A DNA stretch of 64,000 nt from Rhizobium nepotum 39/7 (lineage in GTDB: Bacteria; Pseudomonadota; Alphaproteobacteria; Rhizobiales; Rhizobiaceae): the NCBI RefSeq assembly GCF_000949865.1, contig NZ_JWJH01000017.1, forward strand, positions 62,001-126,000, given 5' to 3'. Positions 55,338 to 64,000 of this stretch are shown piece after piece; the stretch's first letter is position 1, and each line of letters begins with the position of its first letter. Under the pieces are notes generated by a model. It worked only from the letters and a program-made list of their open reading frames with translations, was not told where the DNA came from and made no database searches. The translations under genes and the position numbers were made by a program.

Positions 55338-56813
55338 TCACGCAAACGGCCGCACCGCATGGGCGAGATCCTCCGCCGTCATGCCCGCGCCAGCCCTGCT
55401 GCCCGCTTCACCATGCAGCCAGACACCGGCGGCGGCCGCCTCGAAGGCGGGCGTTCCCTGCGCCAGCAATGCGCCAATAATGCCCGCCAGCACATCGCCC
55501 GACCCCGCTGTCGCAAGGCTCACCGGCGCGTTGCTGTTGACCAGCGCACGCCCATCCGGCGCGGCGATCACCGTATCCGCGCCCTTGTAGACCAGCACCG
55601 CGCCGCTGCGCACTGAGGCAAGCTGCGCCCTCTCGATCTTGCTCAATGCCGTATCGGCAGCGAGATCGGGGAACAGCCGCGCGAACTCTCCCTCATGTGG
55701 CGTCAGCACGAATTTTCCCGAGCCGGATGTCATCCGCTCGAACAGGGTTTCCGCACAATCCTTGAAAGCGGTAATCGCATCGGCATCCAGCACGACCGCT
55801 CTATCACCAAGCAGGGACACGAATTGCCGCGCCTTTTCGAGATCGCCAAAACCGGGGCCGAGAACGAAAGCGCCGTGGCGCTTGTCGTCCAGCCAGCGCC
55901 GCAGATCGTCGGCATCATCCATGCCAGTACTCATCACCGCAGTCAGCGTCACCGAAAGCACATCGAGCGCTTGCTTCGGGGCAGCGATTGTGACGATGCC
56001 CGCTCCCGCCTTCAGCGCCGATAGCGCGGTCATGCGGCTTGCCCCGGTCGCATGCGGCGGGCCGGAAAAAACGGTGAGGTGTCCACGCCGGAACTTGTGC
56101 GTTTCCATCCCGGAACGCGGCAGGGCGTCGCGCCAGACAAGCGGATCGTTTTCCGCCACCGATCCCGCATGAGCGGCAAGGATGCGGGCGGGAATGCCGA
56201 TATCGAAAACCTCAAGCAGCCCACACAATTCCCGCCCCGGCATCAACAGATGGCCGGGTTTGCGCCCCACGAACGTCACGGTTCGCTCCGCCTTGAATGA
56301 TGCACCGAGCGGCACGCCCCTCCTGCCGCAGAGACCGGACGGCAGATCGACGGCGAGAACCGGCGCGCCCGCGTCAGTCACCGCATCGATCACCCGATGA
56401 AGCTCCGGTGGAATATCGCGGGACAATCCAGCCCCGAAAACCGCGTCTATCACCACGTCGCCCGCCAGCGGCGTATAGTCGCCCAGCGGCAAAGGCATCA
56501 CCCCGCTTCGCTCGAAAGCTGTCCGCGCATCGCCCTTGAGCGCGGCGACATCGCCGAGATGATGAACCGCAACCGCCGCACCGCTTTGCAAAAGAGCGCG
56601 CGCCGCCACGTAACCATCGCCGCCATTGTTGCCGCCGCCGCAGAGCACCACGAAACGCACCGCCTGCGGGTAATGGCGAAGGGCCGAGGCGGCGACAGCC
56701 TGCCCCGCCCGCTCCATCAGATCGTAAAGGGGAATGCAGGATTGATCGGCGGCCGCGTCGATGCGGGCCATCGCCACCGGGTCGATGAGGAAGAGGTGCG
56801 ACAGGGACTTCAT
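55338..56813 (-). CDS. nnr: Bifunctional NAD(P)H-hydrate epimerase/dehydratase
   Basis: A 491-residue fused repair enzyme. The N-terminal YjeF epimerase half has LCGGGNNGGDGYVAARAL and VVIDAVFGAGLSRDIPPEL; the C-terminal carbohydrate-kinase-like dehydratase half has AFVLGPGFGD, LTPHEGEFARLFPDLA and the NSNAPVSLATAGSGDVLAGIIGALLAQG ATP site. It repairs damaged NAD(P)H. The gene is immediately to the right of repeat copy 3. Confidence 0.96.
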   Translation of the reverse strand: MKSLSHLFLIDPVAMARIDAAADQSCIPLYDLMERAGQAVAASALRHYPQAVRFVVLCGGGNNGGDGYVAARALLQSGAAVAVHHLGDVAALKGDARTAFERSGVMPLPLGDYTPLAGDVVIDAVFGAGLSRDIPPELHRVIDAVTDAGAPVLAVDLPSGLCGRRGVPLGASFKAERTVTFVGRKPGHLLMPGRELCGLLEVFDIGIPARILAAHAGSVAENDPLVWRDALPRSGMETHKFRRGHLTVFSGPPHATGASRMTALSALKAGAGIVTIAAPKQALDVLSVTLTAVMSTGMDDADDLRRWLDDKRHGAFVLGPGFGDLEKARQFVSLLGDRAVVLDADAITAFKDCAETLFERMTSGSGKFVLTPHEGEFARLFPDLAADTALSKIERAQLASVRSGAVLVYKGADTVIAAPDGRALVNSNAPVSLATAGSGDVLAGIIGALLAQGTPAFEAAAAGVWLHGEAGSRAGAGMTAEDLAHAVRPFA

Positions 56814-57511
<698 letters not shown>

Positions 57512-57523
57512 TCAGAACTAGGT

Positions 57524-57549
57524 CCTGAGCCAGGGAGGCTCAGGTTTTT
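57524..57549 (+). terminator. Attenuator/terminator hairpin between glnB and glnA
   Basis: CCTGAGCC/GGCTCAGG stem with a five-base loop and a T-run. It lies 12 bases after the glnB stop, so it may end part of the glnB transcript and lower glnA read-through. Confidence 0.8.
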
Positions 57550-57585
57550 CACCTCGTCACCACCACACTCAAGGAAAACGTTTAA

Positions 57586-58995
57586 ATGACGACCGCAAAC
57601 GATATCTTGAAGCAGATCAAGGACAACGACATCAAGTTCGTGGACCTGCGCTTTACCGACCCCAAGGGCAAGCTGCAGCACGTCACCATGGATGTTGTCT
57701 GCGTTGACGAAGACATGTTCGCCGACGGCGTGATGTTCGACGGCTCCTCGATCGCCGGCTGGAAGGCCATCAACGAGTCCGACATGGTGCTGATGCCCGA
57801 TCCGGCAACCGCCCATACCGATCCGTTCTTCGCCCAGTCCACCCTCGTCGTCCTTTGCGACATTCTCGACCCGGTTTCCGGTGAAGCCTATAACCGCGAC
57901 CCGCGCGGCACCGCCAAGAAGGCCGAAGCCTACCTCAAGGCCTCCGGCATCGGCGACACTGTTTTCGTCGGCCCAGAGCCGGAATTCTTCGTCTTCGACG
58001 ACGTGAAGTACAAGGCCGACCCCTACAATACGGGCTTCAAGCTGGATAGTTCCGAACTGCCGTCCAACGACGACACGGATTATGAAACCGGCAACCTCGG
58101 CCACCGTCCGCGCGTCAAGGGCGGCTATTTCCCGGTTCCGCCGATCGACAGCCTGCAGGACATGCGCTCCGAAATGCTGACGGTTCTGTCGGAAATGGGC
58201 GTCGTCGTTGAAAAGCACCACCACGAAGTTGCCGCCGCACAGCACGAGCTGGGCGTGAAGTTCGACACGCTGGTTTCCAGCGCCGACAAGATGCAGATCT
58301 ACAAGTACGTCGTGCATCAGGTCGCCAATGCCTATGGCAAGACGGCAACCTTCATGCCGAAGCCGATCTTCGGCGACAACGGCTCGGGCATGCACGTCCA
58401 CCAGTCGATCTGGAAGGGCGGCAAGCCGACCTTCGCTGGCGACGAATATGCGGGCCTTTCCGAGACCTGCCTCTATTACATCGGCGGCATCATCAAGCAC
58501 GCCAAGGCCATCAACGCCTTCACCAACCCCACCACCAACTCCTACAAGCGTCTGGTGCCGGGTTATGAAGCGCCGGTTCTGCTCGCCTACTCCGCGCGCA
58601 ACCGCTCCGCATCGTGCCGCATCCCCTTCGGCTCCAACCCGAAGGCGAAGCGCGTCGAAGTCCGCTTCCCGGACCCGACCCAGAACCCCTATCTCGGTTT
58701 TGCGGCGATGCTGATGGCCGGCCTCGACGGCATCAAGAACAAGATCCACCCCGGCAAGCCGATGGACAAGGACCTTTACGACCTTCCGCCCAAGGAACTG
58801 AAGAAGATCCCGACCGTCTGCGGCTCGCTGCGCGAAGCGCTGGAAAGCCTCGACAAGGATCGCAAGTTCCTGACCGCCGGCGGCGTGTTCGACGACGACC
58901 AGATCGACTCGTTCATCGAGCTGAAGATGCAGGAAGTCATGCGTTTCGAAATGACCCCGCATCCGGTCGAATTCGACATGTACTACTCGGCCTGA
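57586..58995 (+). CDS. glnA: Glutamine synthetase type I
   Basis: A 469-residue GSI subunit. The catalytic and metal motifs are present: [43 protein letters not shown] and [15 protein letters not shown]. The adenylylation Tyr lies in [10 protein letters not shown] (Tyr398, i.e. Tyr397 after Met loss), so it is the GlnE-regulated class. It makes glutamine from glutamate and ammonium. Paired with glnB as is usual in rhizobia. Confidence 0.99.
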   Translation: MTTANDILKQIKDNDIKFVDLRFTDPKGKLQHVTMDVVCVDEDMFADGVMFDGSSIAGWKAINESDMVLMPDPATAHTDPFFAQSTLVVLCDILDPVSGEAYNRDPRGTAKKAEAYLKASGIGDTVFVGPEPEFFVFDDVKYKADPYNTGFKLDSSELPSNDDTDYETGNLGHRPRVKGGYFPVPPIDSLQDMRSEMLTVLSEMGVVVEKHHHEVAAAQHELGVKFDTLVSSADKMQIYKYVVHQVANAYGKTATFMPKPIFGDNGSGMHVHQSIWKGGKPTFAGDEYAGLSETCLYYIGGIIKHAKAINAFTNPTTNSYKRLVPGYEAPVLLAYSARNRSASCRIPFGSNPKAKRVEVRFPDPTQNPYLGFAAMLMAGLDGIKNKIHPGKPMDKDLYDLPPKELKKIPTVCGSLREALESLDKDRKFLTAGGVFDDDQIDSFIELKMQEVMRFEMTPHPVEFDMYYSA

Positions 58996-59013
58996 CCGGC
59001 ATTTGGAGCGCTA

Positions 59014-59122
59014 CAGAGCATTTCCAGTAAAAGTGCGTAGCGGTTTTACGTCCGGAAATGCGCAAGACAAAAAGATAGAGCGTTTTCGCGATTCGGAGAA
59101 AAGCGGAAACTCTCTATCAGGC
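59014..59122. repeat. Rhizobial intergenic repeat (GAGCATTTCCAG type)
   Basis: The stretch starting GAGCATTTCCAGTAAAAGTGCG and ending with GAAACTCTC has the wording of a repeat seen often between genes in Rhizobiales, with an outer CAGAGCATTT/complement and inner GAAAAGC hairpins. Only one copy was seen here. Confidence 0.6.
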
Positions 59123-59194
59123 GCTCCCTGTCCATTCCGGCGGTTTTCCCCTGGAAAGCCGCCGTTTTCTTTTGACGCCCAGCCACAGTCGCGG

Positions 59195-60118
59195 ATGATG
59201 TCGATCAAGCCAGCCTCTCAGCAAACACGCCTCACGGACTGGCTCATCTTTCTGGCGGTGCCGTTCTTTTTCTCCAGCAACGTCATTTTCGGCCGCGGCG
59301 TCATCGGCGAGGTCTCCCCCTTTATCGCCGCCTTCATCCGCTGGATCGGCTCGAGCCTCGTCATCGCCCCATTCATGATTGCCGACTGGCGAAACTGCCT
59401 GGCTTTCGTCCGCCAGAAAACGCTGCTCTGGCTTGTTCTCGGCATTCTCGGCATGGGCATCTGCGGCGGCGTGGTCTATTGGGGCCTCACCATGACGACG
59501 GCCGCCAATGGCACGCTGATCTACACGACCTCATCGCTGTTCATCATCCTGTTCCAGCGCGTCTTTGAGGGCCGCCCGATTAAAAAGCTCGAAATGGCGG
59601 GCATGGTCATGGCTTTTGCGGGCGTGGCGGCGATCGTCCTGAAAGGCGACATGTCCGCTCTCTGGCAGATGAAGTTCAACGTCGGCGATTTCGCCATTCT
59701 GGTGGCCGCGATCGCCTTTGCAATCTATTCGCTGCTGCTGCGCGATCCGGCAGCACGGCAGATGGCATCCTTCAGTCTTTTCGGCCTGATCGCCTTCTCC
59801 GGCGCGTTGGTCCTTCTGCCGCCAGCGGCGCTGGAACTGGCGCATGGCGGATTACTGCCGGCCACTCCCATGGCCTGGGCGAAGATCGGCGGCATCATCC
59901 TCTTCGCCTCGCTGCTCGCCTTTTATTGCTTCACCCATACGGTCCGCGTTTTCGGCCCCGCCACGGCGGGCATCACGCTTTACATGATGCCGCCAGTCTC
60001 GATCCTCATGGCCACGCTGTTCCTCGGCGAGACCTTCGAGACCTATCATGCCGTCGGTATCGTGCTGGTTACGGGTGGCGTCATCATCGCCACCGCGCCC
60101 ATCGGCCGCAAGACCTAG
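59195..60118 (+). CDS. EamA/DMT-family permease
   Basis: A 307-residue inner-membrane protein with ten hydrophobic helices in two EamA repeats (WLIFLAVPFFFSSNVIFGRGV ... MTTAANGTLIYTTSSLFIILFQRVFEGR; and GDFAILVAAIAFAIYSLLLRD ... GPATAGITLYMMPPVSILMATLFLGETFETYHAVGIVLVTGGVIIA). It probably exports a metabolite. The start is ATG 59195 or ATG 59198. Confidence 0.93.
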   Translation: MMSIKPASQQTRLTDWLIFLAVPFFFSSNVIFGRGVIGEVSPFIAAFIRWIGSSLVIAPFMIADWRNCLAFVRQKTLLWLVLGILGMGICGGVVYWGLTMTTAANGTLIYTTSSLFIILFQRVFEGRPIKKLEMAGMVMAFAGVAAIVLKGDMSALWQMKFNVGDFAILVAAIAFAIYSLLLRDPAARQMASFSLFGLIAFSGALVLLPPAALELAHGGLLPATPMAWAKIGGIILFASLLAFYCFTHTVRVFGPATAGITLYMMPPVSILMATLFLGETFETYHAVGIVLVTGGVIIATAPIGRKT

Positions 60119-60148
60119 AGCACCAGAGGGCAGAAAGGGCCAGATACC

Positions 60149-60190
60149 CCCTAGCCCTTGATATTTTCCGTTCTGCACCCAACTATTAGT
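60149..60190 (+). promoter_or_regulatory. Possible heat-shock (RpoH) promoter of hspQ
   Basis: CCCTTGAT at 60155-60162 resembles the -35 of alphaproteobacterial RpoH promoters and a CTATTA is found ~20 bases further. The -10 match is loose. Confidence 0.35.
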
Positions 60191-60208
60191 GGGAAAGGAA
60201 GTCATGCC

Positions 60209-60538
60209 ATGAAACAAAGAGACGCAAAATTTACGCTTGGCGAGATCGTCCGCCACAAGGTGTTTCCGTTCCGCGGTGTGGTCATCGACGTGGACCCGGA
60301 ATACGCCAATACCGAGGAGTGGTGGAACGCCATTCCCGCTGAAATCAGGCCGGATCGCGATCAGCCCTTCTATCATCTTCTGGCGGAAAACGAGGAGACG
60401 GAATACGTCGCCTACGTTTCCGAGCAGAACCTGGTTCACGATGAGAGTGAGACGCCGCTCCGGAACCCGAATATCAGCCGCATCTTCGACAAGGCACCGA
60501 ACGGTGAATGGCGCCCGAAGATGTCGACGGCCCATTAA
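60209..60538 (+). CDS. hspQ: Heat-shock protein HspQ
   Basis: A 109-residue protein with the HspQ/YccV pattern: KFTLGEIVRHKVFPFRGVVIDVDPEYANTEEWW, then QPFYHLLAENEETEYVAYVSEQNLVHDES. In E. coli it is a hemimethylated-DNA binding heat-shock protein and Lon specificity factor. ATG 60209 has GGAAAGG upstream. A possible RpoH promoter precedes it. Confidence 0.95.
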   Translation: MKQRDAKFTLGEIVRHKVFPFRGVVIDVDPEYANTEEWWNAIPAEIRPDRDQPFYHLLAENEETEYVAYVSEQNLVHDESETPLRNPNISRIFDKAPNGEWRPKMSTAH

Positions 60539-60577
60539 CGCGGTCCCGATAACGAGCCTTACCAATCCCAAGACATA

Positions 60578-60609
60578 AAAAAACCGGTCTGTTGCCAGAC
60601 CGGTTTTTT
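60578..60609. terminator. Bidirectional rho-independent terminator
   Basis: AAAAAACCGGTCTG/CAGACCGGTTTTTT with a four-base loop, between the convergent hspQ and IalB-family genes. Confidence 0.9.
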
Positions 60610-60632
60610 CGTTTTCGATGCGGATGCAGCGA

Positions 60633-61289
60633 TCAGGGCTTCGGCGCGCTCTTGGCGGCGTCCTGAGCGGCTTCCAGCTTCTTGCGAGCCTCTTCAGCCT
60701 TCTTCTGCATGCCTTCCTGCAGGGTGCGCTGGCTTTCGGCGAGCTGCGACTGGCTGATCGCCGCGCCGTCATAAGCGCCCGTGAAACCGGAGAGTGCGAT
60801 CTTGATGGGGTTCGGCGCGCGGCGGAAGTTGATGGAGGTGAAGACCACCTCGCTACCCTTCTTCAGCGAAGCGATCATGGCGTCCGTCAGCGGAACTTCG
60901 GCCGTGCACTTGTCGGGCAGGCAAACGGCGTAATCGAGCTTCTGGCCCTTGCCGCCGTCGATCTGCATCATCACACCCGGAGGAACGAGACGCGCGGTCG
61001 GAACGGAAACCTGCAACAGCTTGCGGTTGACCTTGCCTTCAACGCTGATGAGGCCGACAGCGGTGATCATCTGGCCATTCTGGGCGAGAACCACATTCTG
61101 TACGACGCAGACATCGTTGTCTTCCTGCTTGGAGCAGGTCTTGAACCAGCCGAGCGGCGGAGCGCCAGCGCCACCTGCGGCGGGAGCAGCATCCTGCGCC
61201 TGCGAGATGGCCGGAGCGGAAATCGCGCCCAGGGAAAGAACGAGAGCGGACAGAGCCGTCCGGGTGAATGTGTTTGCCTTTTGCATCAT
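60633..61289 (-). CDS. Invasion-associated locus B (IalB) family protein
   Basis: A 218-residue exported protein with a signal peptide cleaved near ISQAQDA. The IalB core is seen in LGWFKTCSKQEDNDVCVVQNV, LPDKCTAEVPLTDAMIASLKKGSEVVFTSINF and FTGAYDGAAI. It ends with a charged helical, Ala/Lys-rich tail (EGMQKKAEEARKKLEAAQDAAK). IalB proteins are periplasmic and stress-linked in Rhizobiales; function unclear outside Bartonella. ATG 61289 or ATG 61286. Confidence 0.94.
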   Translation of the reverse strand: MMQKANTFTRTALSALVLSLGAISAPAISQAQDAAPAAGGAGAPPLGWFKTCSKQEDNDVCVVQNVVLAQNGQMITAVGLISVEGKVNRKLLQVSVPTARLVPPGVMMQIDGGKGQKLDYAVCLPDKCTAEVPLTDAMIASLKKGSEVVFTSINFRRAPNPIKIALSGFTGAYDGAAISQSQLAESQRTLQEGMQKKAEEARKKLEAAQDAAKSAPKP

Positions 61290-61596
61290 AAGAGTTCCGT
61301 CTCCTGAATGTCTGCCAGAACAGAACCGAGGGTCCTGCTCGCCGATGGCGGTATCCTTCTGCCCGTTCAACTGTCGTTTAAATGAGGCAAATGCGTGACC
61401 CGTCTCTTCCGGCCACCCTGTTACATGCCGATCGCGGCGATATCCAGCACTTCTTTAACTTTTTCTTGAGGAGGGCCAAGATTTCCCGCCCTCGCATGGG
61501 TCCCGCCATAGGCTTGTGCTACATATTTGCCAGAATCACGACGGAAAAACCGTTGATGACGATAAATCGGACGGACAGTTGAGACAGGATAGTGAC

Positions 61597-63444
61597 ATGC
61601 GTAACCTTGCGGCCCTCATCCCCGCATTGTTTCTTTGGGGATCGGCCCTGTTTTCGCCGGAAGCCGCCGTGGCGCAGCCGCTTCACGCCATTTCCATGCA
61701 CGGCACGCCGGCACTCCCCGCCGACTTCCGGCATTTCCCCTATGTCAATCCGGACGTGAAGAAGGGCGGCCGCATTTCCTACGGCGTCGTCGGCACCTTC
61801 GACAGCCTCAACCCCTTTGTTCTCAAGGGGATGCGCACCACAGCGCGCGGCGTCTGGGACCCGGAATTCGGCAATCTTCTCTACGAACCGCTGATGCAAC
61901 GCTCCAGCGACGAGCCTTTCAGCCTTTACGGCCTGCTCGCCGAAACTGTGGAGTGGGATGAGGAACGCACCTTCACCCAGTTCAACATCAATCCCAGGGC
62001 CAGATGGTCGGATGGCGAACCGGTGACGCCTGACGATGTGATCTTCACCTTCAATCTCCTGAAGGAAAAAGGCCGCCCTCCCTTCAACAGCCGTCTCGAC
62101 GGCGTGGCGAAGCTGGAAAAAGTCGGCGAACACGGCGTCCGTTTCACCTTCAACGACAGGGCGAACCGCGAAACGCCGCTCATTCTCGCCTCCTCCACCC
62201 CGATTTTGCCGAAACACGCAATCGATCCGGAAAAATTCGAGCAGGCGGGTCTCGGCGCGGTCGTCGGCTCGGGTCCATACCGTATCAAGACATTGCGGCC
62301 GGGCGAGCGAATCATCTGGGAGCGGAACCCGGACTATTGGGGCAAGGATATCCCGAGCAAGGTCGGCTTCGAGAACTACGACGAGATCAGCGTCACCTAT
62401 TTCCTTCAGGTCACCACCATGTTCGAGGCCTTCAAGAAGGGCGATATCGACATCTACCCCGAAGGCGACGCCATCAACGGCACGTCCGACACGTCCCATT
62501 GGGGACAGGCCTACAATTTCCCGGCCGTTCATCGCGGCGATATCGTCAAGGACGTGTTCCAGCCGCGCCTGCCATCGGGCATGTTCGGGCTGGTGTTCAA
62601 CACCCGCCGCGCGGTCTTCGCCGACGAGAAGGTGCGCGAGGGCCTGTCCTACGCGCTCGATTTCGAGTGGATGAACAAGAACATTCTCGGCGGCGCCTTC
62701 AAGCGCACGCAGAGCTACTGGCAGAACTCCGTGCTTGGCGCCTATGGCAATGCCGCAGACGAGCGCGAGCTGGCGCTGCTTGGCGATGCAGCGAAGAACA
62801 TGCCGCCGGAGCTATTGGCGGGAACCTATGCCCTGCCGACCACCGACGGGACCGGCGCGGACCGCAAGGTTCTGAAGCTTGCCGTCGATAAGCTGAAAGA
62901 GGCCGGATACACCATCAAGAATGGCAGGATGTCCGACGCCAACGGCCGCCAGCTCGCATTCGAGATCATGACGCAGAACCCGGCCCAGGAGCGCATAGCG
63001 CTTGCCTACCAGCGCTCGCTGAACCTGATCGGCGTCGCCATGGGCATCCGCTCGGTCGATGACGGCCAATATCAGGCACGCTCCAACAGCTTCGATTACG
63101 ACATGATCATCCGCTCCCTGCCCTCCTCGCTTTCGCCGGGCGCCGAGCAGCTCAATCGCTGGAGTTCACTGTCGCGGGATGCGCAGGGCAGCTTCAACTA
63201 TGCGGGCGCGGCCAGCCCCGACATAGACCGCATGATCGAGGCCCTGTTGCAGGCCCGCTCCACGGAAGATTTTCAGGTGGCAGTACGCGGTTATGATCGC
63301 CTGCTGGTTGCCGGCCACTATGTCATTCCGCTTTACTACATCGGCGCGCAATGGGTAGCGCGCTGGAAATACATCGACCGCCCGGATATGACCCCGATAT
63401 CAGGCAATCAGAAACAGACCTGGTGGGATGCACGGGCGCAATAA
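61597..63444 (+). CDS. Periplasmic solute-binding protein (peptide/oligopeptide ABC type)
   Basis: A 615-residue exported binding protein of the SBP_bac_5 family. The signal peptide ends near AVAQP; the mature protein has the family pattern YEPLMQRSSDEPFSLYGLLAETVEWDEERTFTQFNINPRARWSDGEPVTPDDVIFTFNLLKEK. It most resembles YejA-type peptide binders, judged by length and by LVFNTRRAVFADEKVREGLSYALDFEWMNKNIL. The permease and ATPase genes are not in this window, so it may be an orphan or the operon may continue elsewhere. Confidence 0.94.
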   Translation: MRNLAALIPALFLWGSALFSPEAAVAQPLHAISMHGTPALPADFRHFPYVNPDVKKGGRISYGVVGTFDSLNPFVLKGMRTTARGVWDPEFGNLLYEPLMQRSSDEPFSLYGLLAETVEWDEERTFTQFNINPRARWSDGEPVTPDDVIFTFNLLKEKGRPPFNSRLDGVAKLEKVGEHGVRFTFNDRANRETPLILASSTPILPKHAIDPEKFEQAGLGAVVGSGPYRIKTLRPGERIIWERNPDYWGKDIPSKVGFENYDEISVTYFLQVTTMFEAFKKGDIDIYPEGDAINGTSDTSHWGQAYNFPAVHRGDIVKDVFQPRLPSGMFGLVFNTRRAVFADEKVREGLSYALDFEWMNKNILGGAFKRTQSYWQNSVLGAYGNAADERELALLGDAAKNMPPELLAGTYALPTTDGTGADRKVLKLAVDKLKEAGYTIKNGRMSDANGRQLAFEIMTQNPAQERIALAYQRSLNLIGVAMGIRSVDDGQYQARSNSFDYDMIIRSLPSSLSPGAEQLNRWSSLSRDAQGSFNYAGAASPDIDRMIEALLQARSTEDFQVAVRGYDRLLVAGHYVIPLYYIGAQWVARWKYIDRPDMTPISGNQKQTWWDARAQ

Positions 63445-63483
63445 CCCGCCCCTGCCCGGTCCAAGACAACGGAAGATAAAGCC

Positions 63484-64000
63484 ATGGAACGCATCGTTAT
63501 CGACGTCGTATCGGATATGGTCTGCCCCTGGTGCTATCTGGGCAAGGCAAGGCTCGATCTTGCCATTGCCGAGGTGCAGGACGAAATCAGCGTCGACGTG
63601 AACTGGCGGCCTTACCGCCTCAACCCGGATTACCCGCCGGAAGGCGTCGATCAGAAAGCCGCCCTCGAGGAAAAGCTTGGCAAGGAGCGTCTCGAACAAG
63701 CCCATGCCTCGCTGGTTGAACTCGGCGCCCAGGTCGGCATCCACTATGATTTCGACGCGATCAAGATCGGCCCGAACACGCTCGACGCGCACCGCCTGTC
63801 GCTCTGGGCGCATTCTGAAGGAAGAGACGTTCAGGAGAAGATCGTCACCGCTCTGTTCAAGGCGAATTTCGAGGAAGGCCGCAACATCGGCGATCACGCC
63901 GTGCTGACCGACATTGCCGAAAAGTCCGGCATGGACGCCAAGGTGGTCGCTCGGCTTCTGGCGTCGGATGCGGACAAGGACACTGTTATCGCCGAGATCG
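63484..64000 (+). CDS. DsbA/FrnE-like thioredoxin-fold oxidoreductase (partial)
   Basis: The window ends inside this gene. The 172 residues seen start at MERIVIDVVSDMVCPWCYLGKARL with the CPWC redox motif of the DsbA/FrnE (2-hydroxychromene-2-carboxylate isomerase-like) family, followed by NWRPYRLNPDYPPEG and the helical insertion. No signal peptide, so it is probably cytoplasmic. It follows the solute-binding protein gene by 39 bases and may be co-transcribed. Confidence 0.92.
   Translation, partial: MERIVIDVVSDMVCPWCYLGKARLDLAIAEVQDEISVDVNWRPYRLNPDYPPEGVDQKAALEEKLGKERLEQAHASLVELGAQVGIHYDFDAIKIGPNTLDAHRLSLWAHSEGRDVQEKIVTALFKANFEEGRNIGDHAVLTDIAEKSGMDAKVVARLLASDADKDTVIAEI

Overview
The window looks like part of an Agrobacterium-type (Rhizobiaceae) circular chromosome carrying a large accessory region on its left side. 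The right part (about 25.4-64 kb) is GC-rich core sequence: thrS, folE, hisI, sdaA, nnrD/E, glnB-glnA, hspQ, an IalB-family gene, PilZ and DUF2336 proteins, a bacterial transglutaminase-like peptidase, and rhizobial mosaic repeats. These calls rest on reading the proteins; no database search was run.

Region 1-4.4 kb: the end of a BatD-like gene, then a tightly overlapping three-gene operon (SUMF1/FGE-like protein, periplasmic HAD phosphatase, large MscS-type channel) and the first ~55 codons of a fourth membrane-protein gene. That gene is cut off by the remains of an IS21-family element (N-terminal istA fragment on the minus strand).

Region 5-24.4 kb is a mosaic of defence-like and mobile genes: (i) a two-gene minus-strand operon of a TnsA-like nuclease-fold protein and a soluble AAA+ ATPase fused to an FtsH-type M41 zinc protease; (ii) a divergent Phd-like antitoxin and PIN-domain toxin; (iii) a DUF3800 protein; (iv) a complete IS66-family element (10675-13231) with matched terminal inverted repeats and a perfect 8-bp target duplication, sitting in the 5' end of (v) a 700+ residue cytosine-C5 methyltransferase-fold protein whose catalytic Cys is replaced by Gly; (vi) an unrecognised protein convergent with it; (vii) a Tn7-like transposition operon: four small unknown genes, then tnsA-, tnsB-, tnsC- and tniQ-like genes, followed by a terminator and repeated motifs that may be transposase-binding sites. 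An AT-rich DUF4238 gene closes the region and overlaps the start of a HTH antitoxin-like gene at the edge of core sequence. A plausible reading is that the Tn7-like machinery carried or collected the defence-like cargo to its left. Its left end was not located.

Region 25.4-64 kb is core. It holds mntH with a perfect 12-bp-arm palindromic operator, an MsbA-like ABC exporter, an AI-2E/PerM-family permease, the thrS region, yidD and an IscU-like gene, folE-hisI, a patatin, a CBS protein, a rhomboid protease, PAS and PilZ proteins, sdaA, C1-metabolism genes with a LysR regulator, a GlxA-type regulator, NAD(P)HX repair, the nitrogen pair glnB-glnA behind a sigma-54 promoter, and a solute-binding protein with a DsbA/FrnE-like oxidoreductase at the right edge. 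Two small genes (33 and 53 codons) were found by eye, the second an entericidin-like lipoprotein. Four 113-114-bp palindromic repeats lie between core genes. No tRNA, rRNA or CRISPR array was seen.
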